Origin: Verrucomicrobia subdivision 3 bacterium UBA7542
Lineage (GTDB): Bacteria > Verrucomicrobiota > Verrucomicrobiia > Limisphaerales > UBA11358
NCBI GenBank assembly: GCA_002479245.1
Contig: DLMG01000302.1
Coordinates: forward strand, 1-10,462
Length of the DNA stretch: 10,462 nt
Direction of reading: 5' to 3'
The first letter of the stretch is position 1; each line of letters begins with the position of its first letter. This document shows, in pieces, positions 5,521 to 10,462 of the stretch. The notes beneath the pieces were generated by a model. That model saw only the letters and a program-made list of their open reading frames with translations. It did not search any database and was not told the DNA's origin. A program made the position numbers and the translations under genes.

Positions 5521-6207
5521 ATGTTCAAGCCAGCCGACTTGTTTGACCTAAACCAGACCGAACACGCCGCCATTTTCGACGGCTGCAAATTCACCTGGGA
5601 CGCGCTCAAAAAAATCGAGGGCTACCTCGCCGCCAATTTGAAACCGGCCCGGCACAACTCCGGCGCGGGCAGGGCATTCATCGGTGAAAAAGTTTTCATC
5701 GGCGAAGGCACCGTCATCGAGGACGGCGCAATGATCAAAGGCCCGGCCATCATCGGCAAAAACTGCCAGATCCGCCACAACGCCTATCTCCGCGAAAATG
5801 TCATCATCGGCGACGATTGCGTTGTTGGCAACTCGACCGAAATCAAAAACTCGCTGCTGTTCAATCACGCCGTCGCGCCGCACTTCAATTACGTTGGCGA
5901 CTCGATTCTAGGCCACAAGGCGCACCTCGGCGCGGGCGTGAAAATTTCCAACTTCAAGATGTTCCCCGGCAACATCGAGGTGGAGATGGACGGCCAGCCG
6001 TTTGACACCGGCCTGCGCAAATTCGGCGCGCTGCTCGGCGACGGCGCGGAAGTGGGCTGCAACGCCGTGCTGAACCCCGGCAGCATCCTCGGACGCGGCG
6101 CGGTGGTTTACCCGAACGTCTTCTGGCGCGGCATCCTGCCCGCGAATATGATAGCCAAAAACAAGGCGGGAATTGACGTCGTTGTCAAACGGCCAAGGGA
6201 AAGCTGA
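5521..6207 (+). CDS. Left-handed beta-helix (hexapeptide) acyltransferase, GlmU C-terminal-like
   Basis: This encodes a 228-residue protein. A helical N-terminus (MFKPADLFDLNQTEHAAIFDGC) precedes many hexapeptide turns, such as AFIGEKVFIGEGTVIEDGAMIKG, AIIGKNCQIRHNAYLRENVIIGDDCVVG and LLGDGAEVGCNAVLNPGSILGRGAVV, which fold as a left-handed beta-helix trimer. The middle (STEIKNSLLF..APHFNYVGDSILG) resembles the acetyl-acceptor region of the C-terminal half of GlmU and related sugar-1-phosphate transferases. No nucleotidyltransferase domain is present, so it is the stand-alone helix form. Database names for such proteins are often 'UDP-N-acetylglucosamine diphosphorylase', which the domain content does not justify. 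The likely role is acyl transfer to a sugar nucleotide for envelope synthesis, with unknown substrate. ATG 5521 lacks a clear SD. It converges on miaA. Confidence 0.8.
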   Translation: MFKPADLFDLNQTEHAAIFDGCKFTWDALKKIEGYLAANLKPARHNSGAGRAFIGEKVFIGEGTVIEDGAMIKGPAIIGKNCQIRHNAYLRENVIIGDDCVVGNSTEIKNSLLFNHAVAPHFNYVGDSILGHKAHLGAGVKISNFKMFPGNIEVEMDGQPFDTGLRKFGALLGDGAEVGCNAVLNPGSILGRGAVVYPNVFWRGILPANMIAKNKAGIDVVVKRPRES

Positions 6208-6230
6208 GCAACCAGCGCGGTTGAAAAAAA

Positions 6231-6380
6231 GGAGCGCGTGCGTCCCGCACGTCGTCGTTACCGTCCCGGCGACGACTTTGAATTTCAAAATGTTCGGCGG
6301 GACGCCGAACCTGGTGCGCCAGCCGCCGTCGCGCCGGAGCGGCGCTTTGGCGCGCCGCGAAGGCGGAAGGCACGCGCTAC
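6231..6380. repeat. Palindromic repeat element A between convergent genes
   Basis: Outer arms AGCGCGTGC (6233-6241) and GCACGCGCT (6370-6378) pair perfectly. Inside are three more perfect dyads: GTCGTCG/CGACGAC (6251-6257 and 6270-6276), GTTCGGCG/CGCCGAAC (6292-6299 and 6303-6310, three-base loop) and GCGGCGC/GCGCCGC (6339-6345 and 6352-6358). The element fills nearly all the space between the hexapeptide gene and miaA, ending six bases from the miaA stop. Its hairpins could act as a factor-independent barrier or RNA stabiliser for either transcript, although no T tract follows them. Confidence 0.7.
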
Positions 6381-6385
6381 CCACA

Positions 6386-7633
6386 TCATCCTGAATTTTC
6401 GCGCAACCGGCGAATCAGGTTCTCTGCAACCGTTTTTGCCAAATCTTCCGGCTTCAATTCAATCCGCTCCAGGTTTTTCTGGGCGCGGAACCAAGTCAGT
6501 TGCCGCTTGGCAAATTGCCGGGTGCGGATTTTCACCAGCTCGATGGTTTCCGCCAATGACCGCTCGCCGCGCAGATGTTCCACCACCTGCCGGTAACCGA
6601 TGGCCTGCATCGCCGTTTTGTTTTCCGCAAGGCCATGCTTGAGCAATTTGCGGGTTTCGTCCACCAAACCGCGCGCGAACATCGTGTCCACGCGGGCGTC
6701 AATCCGTCGGCGCATATCTTCCGTCGAACGGGTGACAACAATTATGGATGTAGGGCAGACATTCTTGTCTGCCGGTTCTGGCGACTTTCCAGTCGCCAGT
6801 TCGTGCGAGGGTGAAACAACATCCGCTTCCACGGACACGGGACAAGAATGTCCCGTGAACCCGCGGACAGGAATGTCCGCGCTACGAGGCCCGGGGAAAG
6901 ACTCGCCCCACCGTGACTGTTGTGCGGAGAACGGTTTCCCAGTGAGCCGAATTACTTCCACGGCGCGGATGACGCGGCGCGGATTTTTTTTATCAATTTT
7001 TTCGTAAGCCGCCGGGTCGCGTTCGCGCAGTTCGGCCAGCAATTTTTCCAGCGGCGTGGCTTCGAGTTCGGCGCGTAATTTGGCGTTGCCCGACGGTGTT
7101 TCGCCGAGTCCTTCGAGAAAGGCCTTGAAGTAAAGTCCGGTGCCGCCGCAAAAAATCGGCACGCGGCCGCGCGACTGGATTTCCGCCACGGCGCGGTGCG
7201 CGAGCCGGGCGAATTGCGCGGCATCGAACGATTCGGTCAAATCGCAGATGTCAATGAGGTGATGCGGTACACGGGCGCGGTCGGCGGGCGATGGCTTGGC
7301 CGTGCCGATGTCGAGTCCGCGATACACCTGCATGGAATCGGCGGAAATGATTTCACCGCCGAATTGTTCCGCGAGGCGCAGGGCGATTTTGGATTTGCCG
7401 ACGGCGGTCGGGCCGGCGAGAAGGACGGGGTGATATTTCCCCGAACGAATTTGCGCTTTGAACCCATGATCCGGGGCGCAGTCCCTGGGAGCGCTGGCGT
7501 CTCGCCGGCGAGTTCCGGCTTTCAGCTCCCGACTGGCCGGCGGGACGTCAGCCTTCGCTCTGAAGCTTCGGCGCGACAGGCCGGCGCTCCCAGGAGGTTC
7601 ATGGAAAGGATGGAGGTCGGGGGTATTTGCCAT
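6386..7633 (-). CDS. miaA: tRNA dimethylallyltransferase with two in-frame repeat insertions
   Basis: MiaA transfers a dimethylallyl group to N6 of A37 in tRNAs that read codons starting with U. The core is clear: the P-loop GPTAVGKS (residues 74-81), ISADSMQVYRGLDIGTAKP (96-114, with catalytic Asp99), PHHLIDI, FCGGTGLYF (161-169), RRVIRAVEVIRLTGKP, and a C-terminal RRRIDARVDTMF..GL...TAMQAIGYRQVVEHL..RTRQFAKRQLTWFR. The length is 415 residues against a usual 300 or so. The excess has two sources: about 37 residues from repeat C before the P-loop and about 45 from repeat B between SFPGPRS and IIVVTRS. Both keep the frame. I chose ATG 7633 because GGAGG lies seven bases upstream; no start codon with an SD lies between repeat C and the P-loop. 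It starts 17 bases after the lgt stop, so the two genes form an operon. All motifs are intact, so it is probably functional. Confidence 0.93.
   Translation of the reverse strand: MANTPDLHPFHEPPGSAGLSRRSFRAKADVPPASRELKAGTRRRDASAPRDCAPDHGFKAQIRSGKYHPVLLAGPTAVGKSKIALRLAEQFGGEIISADSMQVYRGLDIGTAKPSPADRARVPHHLIDICDLTESFDAAQFARLAHRAVAEIQSRGRVPIFCGGTGLYFKAFLEGLGETPSGNAKLRAELEATPLEKLLAELRERDPAAYEKIDKKNPRRVIRAVEVIRLTGKPFSAQQSRWGESFPGPRSADIPVRGFTGHSCPVSVEADVVSPSHELATGKSPEPADKNVCPTSIIVVTRSTEDMRRRIDARVDTMFARGLVDETRKLLKHGLAENKTAMQAIGYRQVVEHLRGERSLAETIELVKIRTRQFAKRQLTWFRAQKNLERIELKPEDLAKTVAENLIRRLRENSG
6750..6884. repeat. Palindromic repeat element B, inside miaA
   Basis: This 135-bp element (45 codons) has imperfect terminal inverted repeats: the first 24 bases and the reverse complement of the last 24 agree at about 19 positions, both beginning GTAG. 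It consists of four hairpins, at 6754-6773, 6778-6799, 6836-6857 and 6862-6881. Each has an 8-9 bp perfect stem and a four-base loop (TTCT, TTCC, AGAA, GGAA). The loops of the last two are the reverse complements of the first two. The encoded residues (such as SADIPVRGFTGHSCP and ADKNVCPT) have no counterpart in other MiaA proteins I know. Boundaries are set by the terminal repeats and may be off by a few bases. Confidence 0.8.
7484..7594. repeat. Palindromic repeat element C, in the 5' end of miaA
   Basis: The ends CCTGGGAGCGCTGGC (7484-7498) and GCCGGCGCTCCCAGG (7580-7594) are inverted repeats matching at 14 of 15 bases. The element spans 111 bp (37 codons). An internal hairpin GCTGGCG-TCT-CGCCGGC lies at 7493-7509 with one G-U pair; weaker dyads follow. 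It encodes PPGSAGLSRRSF through RRRDASAPRD in the N-terminal extension of MiaA, which is unlike normal MiaA N-termini. Confidence 0.75.
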
Positions 7634-7650
7634 CTTCAATCCTCCGTGCT

Positions 7651-8421
7651 CTATCCTCGTTTCGGCTCGCGGCGGGAGAGAAACGCGGCCAGCGTCAAGC
7701 CGGCGATGAAAATGGGGATGCTGGCCAATTGTCCCGACGTGAGGCCGTTATGGATGTGGTCCGCGGGATAATCGCCCCGAAAGTATTCCACGATGGAACG
7801 GAAGATGGCGTAGCCGATGAGACAGGTGGCGAACACCTGGCCGTTAAATTTTTTGTGCCGGAACAGCCAAGCGAGGCCGAGGTAAAGGGCGAAGTTTAAG
7901 AGCGCATCGTAAATCTGCGTCGGATGCACCGGCAGGCCGCGGGTCACGTGATCGGCGGGAAACCGGATGGCCCACGGCAGGCTGCACGCCCGGCCGTAAC
8001 AACAGCCATTCAGCAGGCAGCCGATGCGGCCAAAAACATTTCCCAGCGCAATGCTTGGCGCCAGCACGTCGGCGGTTTTCCACAGCGGCAATTTTTTCCA
8101 GCGAATGCAAATCATGCCGGCAATCGTCGCACCGATGAGGCCGCCGTAATACACCAGCCCGCCGTGTTGAATCATGAAAATTTCCGGGAGCGGCTGGTTG
8201 GCGAATTCGTCCTTCCAATAAGTTGTCACGTAAACGGCGCGCGCGCCGAGAATTGCGCCGAACATCAGCCAGAACACGATGTCGGCGATTTTTTCTGCCG
8301 AGATGTTTTCGCGCCGGGCGCGGCGGGTGGCCGTCCAAAGCCCCGCCAGGAATGCCAGCGCAATCATCACGCCATACCAATGAAGCTTGAAGGAGCCGAG
8401 TTGAAACACAATCGGATGCAC
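7651..8421 (-). CDS. lgt: Prolipoprotein diacylglyceryl transferase
   Basis: Lgt moves diacylglycerol from phosphatidylglycerol to the lipobox cysteine of prolipoproteins in the cytoplasmic membrane, the first step of lipoprotein maturation. The 256 residues contain several hydrophobic segments and the family motifs in order: HWYGVMIALAFLAG (14-27), QHGGLVYYGGLIGA (85-98, with conserved His86), the signature FGRIGCLLNGCCYG (130-143, Arg132 and Asn138), HPTQIYDA (166-173) and RSIVEYFRGD (208-217). Length is normal. The start is a GTG at 8421, since the frame begins GTG CAT CCG and matches the usual MxPI/VxFxLG N-terminus; no strong SD is seen. The gene leads the lgt-miaA pair, with the miaA SD in the 17-base gap. 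Confidence 0.96.
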   Translation of the reverse strand: MHPIVFQLGSFKLHWYGVMIALAFLAGLWTATRRARRENISAEKIADIVFWLMFGAILGARAVYVTTYWKDEFANQPLPEIFMIQHGGLVYYGGLIGATIAGMICIRWKKLPLWKTADVLAPSIALGNVFGRIGCLLNGCCYGRACSLPWAIRFPADHVTRGLPVHPTQIYDALLNFALYLGLAWLFRHKKFNGQVFATCLIGYAIFRSIVEYFRGDYPADHIHNGLTSGQLASIPIFIAGLTLAAFLSRREPKRG

Positions 8422-8474
8422 GGTGGAAAATTAAGGTGTGGCGGCGGAAATGGGAAATTGAAATTTATGCGTGT

Positions 8475-9446
8475 TCAATCGTGATTGGTGGCCACAGCGG
8501 AGTGAGCCGTCGCCGGTACCGGCGGCGGTGGCGGCAAGAAACCGGGCGGCAACGGCGGCCATTCGGGCACATGGGTCACCAGATCGCGCCAGGTCTGGCG
8601 ATCGGCGGGTGACATCTGCGCCCAGCGGTCGGCATTTTTGAGAAATTCCTGCTGTTCTGCCGGGCTCAACCCGGCAAATTTTGCAAATGCCTGAACGCAC
8701 TCGGTCCGTTGTGAAACGGGCATCCGGTCAAAGGACTGCAAGGTTTTTTTGATCTGTTGCCGTTCCACCTCGGACAGCGTATTGAGGGTTTCCTGTTTTT
8801 CGTCCGCCGTCAGCTCGAAGAACCGGTTGACCTGCTCGGCGATATTCCGGCGTTGGACATCGGGATACAGGCATGCCGGGATTGTGCCCACATCGGTTTC
8901 CGGCGGACTGCCGATCGGGTTGATTCGTTCGAAGTATTTCAATACGCTTTCATCCTCAAGAAATTCCTGCTGCAATGGCGGTGGCAGGATGTCCCATTGC
9001 GAAATCCGGTCCTGGACCAGATCCCGGATGTCATCCGGGACCGCCGCCAGTTGCGTGGCACGATTGGTGGGGGATTTGTGCATCAGCGGGAGCAGGTACC
9101 AACGCAACTCCGTCGCCCGCAACCGCAGTTCGCGCTCGTTGGGATCGAGTGCCTCGTATTCGGCGACCTTGGCCAGAATCCGGGCGCCGATTTCAGGCGG
9201 GCGGTTGGTCAGATACTTTTCCCGGTCTTCCGGCGTCATGGCCAGCAGTTCGCGGAATAAATCGACGGGTGACTTCGAATGTGCCATCTGCGGTGGCGAA
9301 AGGTTGGCCGGGGCCGAAAACAACCTGTGCGGGGTGGGGCCGTTGGTGACCGTTTCAGCGGTGAGAGGGAAGGTGGCAAAAAAGCCGACGGTTGATGCAA
9401 CGACAATCCAATCCCGCAAAGCGGGATGCTGCAGCGAATGAATCAT
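8475..9446 (-). CDS. DUF3106-like exported protein
   Basis: This encodes a 323-residue protein with a hydrophobic N-terminus (DWIVVASTVGFFATFPLTA, about 12-30) that looks like a signal peptide, so the rest probably lies in the periplasm. The body is helical and full of repeats of the kind LTxxExxxxLxxLSxxERQxxxxxL, for example FRELLAMTPEDREKYL, FFELTADEKQETLNTLSEVERQQIKKTL, FAGLSPAEQQEFLKN and MSPADRQTWRDL, which fit DUF3106. The C-terminus is Pro-rich (WPPLPPGFLPPPPPVP). Its ATG overlaps the stop of the upstream anti-sigma-like gene (ATGA), so translation is coupled. Function is unknown; pairing with a membrane anti-sigma-like protein suggests a role in envelope sensing, which is inference. 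The nearest gene downstream is lgt, 53 bases away. Confidence 0.75.
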   Translation of the reverse strand: MIHSLQHPALRDWIVVASTVGFFATFPLTAETVTNGPTPHRLFSAPANLSPPQMAHSKSPVDLFRELLAMTPEDREKYLTNRPPEIGARILAKVAEYEALDPNERELRLRATELRWYLLPLMHKSPTNRATQLAAVPDDIRDLVQDRISQWDILPPPLQQEFLEDESVLKYFERINPIGSPPETDVGTIPACLYPDVQRRNIAEQVNRFFELTADEKQETLNTLSEVERQQIKKTLQSFDRMPVSQRTECVQAFAKFAGLSPAEQQEFLKNADRWAQMSPADRQTWRDLVTHVPEWPPLPPGFLPPPPPVPATAHSAVATNHD

Positions 9447-9934
9447 TGCATCAAGGCCAGCAATTCATTGTCCGCATGCTGTGGCTGGCTCATGCGGCGG
9501 ATGGCGTCAAAATTTTCCAGCGCTTCCGGGCTGGGCATAAGTTGTCCCCTGGTCACGAACGCAACGTTCCTGGCGAGCGCGATGCGCTGGCGGTAAATTT
9601 CATGGTGTTGCAAGGCCAAACCGGCGAACGCAATCACCGCAGCCGCAAAGGCGACGCGCGGCACCAGCGCATGCCAGTTCCAACGCCAGCTCCAGCCGTG
9701 CGGCCGGGCCTCTTCGTGTTCGACCGCCTGAAGCACGCGCGCGGTGAAATTCAACGGCACGGGCGCGTCCGGCAATCGGGTGAGGGCGGCGTTCAAGGCT
9801 GATTCCATTTCCCAATCGGCGCGGGCGTCGGGATTGGCAGTGAGATAAGCGCGCAATTCGGCTTGTTCGGCTTCAGTGAGTTTCCGCCGCCAGCTTGATT
9901 CGCGGAGTTGGGAATGGAGTTCGTTGTCTTTCAT
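9443..9934 (-). CDS. Anti-sigma-factor-like single-pass membrane protein
   Basis: This encodes a 163-residue protein. The N-terminal half ([26 protein letters not shown], then [37 protein letters not shown]) has the layout of the cytoplasmic anti-sigma domains I associate with this phylum, but it lacks the HxxxCxxC zinc motif. One transmembrane segment (about 89-108, [20 protein letters not shown]) follows, then a C-terminal part of about 55 residues presumably outside. I chose ATG 9934 rather than an earlier in-frame start because [14 protein letters not shown] begins the domain; GAGA lies nearby upstream. It is coupled to the DUF3106-like gene by a four-base overlap. No sigma factor gene is in the window; the divergent neighbour is hemE. 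The anti-sigma call rests on general layout. Confidence 0.65.
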   Translation of the reverse strand: MKDNELHSQLRESSWRRKLTEAEQAELRAYLTANPDARADWEMESALNAALTRLPDAPVPLNFTARVLQAVEHEEARPHGWSWRWNWHALVPRVAFAAAVIAFAGLALQHHEIYRQRIALARNVAFVTRGQLMPSPEALENFDAIRRMSQPQHADNELLALMQ

Positions 9935-10058
9935 GGTCTCGCTTCTGATTAAAAACCGGGGTTCGAACAAAGTTGCTCAAAAAATTGAAAGCGCAACTCG
10001 CTGTTCAAAACCGATTGAGTATGCTAATAACAATGCAGCCGTAATGCGCTCAAAACAC

Positions 10059-10462
10059 ATGGCCGCCATCGCATCCAACGCCAGCGCCGACGCACCTGCC
10101 GCCCCGGGCAAACCGACGAACCGCCGCCGGTTTCTCGACGCCTGCCACTGCCGCGCAACGGATCGCCCGCCCGTTTGGCTGATGCGGCAGGCCGGTCGCG
10201 CCTTGCCGGAGTATCGCGAACTGAAGGAAACGCATTCCTTTTTGGAATTGATTCAAACGCCCGAGCTTGCCGCCGAAGTCACGCTCCAGCCGGTTCGGCG
10301 ATTCGGATTCGATGCGGCGATCCTGTTCAGCGACATCCTCGTCATTCCCGAAGCGATGGGCCAGCCCTACCGTTTCCGCGAAACCGGCGGCGTGGTCATG
10401 GACTTTGCCGTGCGCACCAAGGCCGATATCGAGCGCCTTTCCGTCGAGCGCGTGGTCGAACG
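10059..10462 (+). CDS. hemE: Uroporphyrinogen decarboxylase, N-terminal part (runs off the right edge)
   Basis: HemE removes four carboxyl groups from uroporphyrinogen III to give coproporphyrinogen III in haem synthesis. The visible 134 residues include [34 protein letters not shown], with the family signature and substrate-binding Args, and then [20 protein letters not shown], with the conserved Asp of SDIL. The family is about 340-350 residues, so under half is seen. ATG 10059 is in frame; ATG 10044 (MRSKH added) is also possible, and neither has a clear SD. An Ala/Pro-rich tail of about 23 residues precedes the conserved core. The gene diverges from the anti-sigma-like gene across about 124 bases, where I see no clean promoter boxes. 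Confidence 0.95.
   Translation, partial: MAAIASNASADAPAAPGKPTNRRRFLDACHCRATDRPPVWLMRQAGRALPEYRELKETHSFLELIQTPELAAEVTLQPVRRFGFDAAILFSDILVIPEAMGQPYRFRETGGVVMDFAVRTKADIERLSVERVVE

Noticed and set aside
5264..5551. Short frames on both strands across the inverted-repeat element
   Set aside because: They are translations of a non-coding repeat and the adjoining tRNA, without start signals.
7196..8484. Long plus-strand frames opposite miaA and lgt
   Set aside because: They are shadows in GC-rich DNA, antisense to genes with all family motifs.

Overview
The window looks like a chromosome segment from a Verrucomicrobiota bacterium, probably of the Pedosphaera/Limisphaerales kind. Three things suggest this: a secreted RCC1-propeller protein ending in the C-terminal domain typical of these bacteria (residues such as TTNLASGNW and a final AFFRLN), a DUF3106-like gene coupled to an anti-sigma-like gene, and several families of intergenic and intragenic palindromic repeats. 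This placement is from remembered family features, not from a search.

Left part (1-5210). A DUF2779-type gene runs off the left edge and loses its expected motif close to that edge. A seven-bladed secreted RCC1-like protein follows on the + strand. Next comes a minus-strand cluster (3737 down to 2050) of five small genes: a newly noticed 48-residue ORF, a short serine recombinase, two unrecognised proteins of about 103 residues, and a 65-residue G-K-I-V-G repeat protein. A secreted trypsin-like protease (minus strand) follows. Lines I counted by hand in 3200-4650 were about 40-52% G+C, against about 58% in a miaA line, so 2000-5200 reads as acquired or accessory DNA. It ends at the 3' end of a tRNA-Arg(CCT) gene, a classic boundary for an island.

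Right part (5287-10462). This is housekeeping DNA. A 127-bp long-stem inverted-repeat element lies upstream of a left-handed beta-helix (hexapeptide) sugar-nucleotide-type acyltransferase on the + strand. Convergent to it is a minus-strand lgt-miaA pair (lipoprotein diacylglyceryl transfer, then tRNA A37 prenylation). A second minus-strand pair encodes an anti-sigma-like membrane protein and a DUF3106-like secreted protein, overlapping by ATGA. Divergent from these, hemE (uroporphyrinogen decarboxylase) begins and runs off the right edge.

The most unusual feature is miaA. It is about 415 residues instead of about 300 because two different palindromic repeat elements sit inside its reading frame without breaking it: one ahead of the P-loop, one in the middle of the protein. 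A third family lies immediately after its stop codon. The mid-gene element consists of four hairpins whose stems differ in sequence but stay fully paired around conserved tetraloops, which suggests selection on structure. This resembles the protein-embedded palindromic elements known from Rickettsia, in an unrelated phylum.
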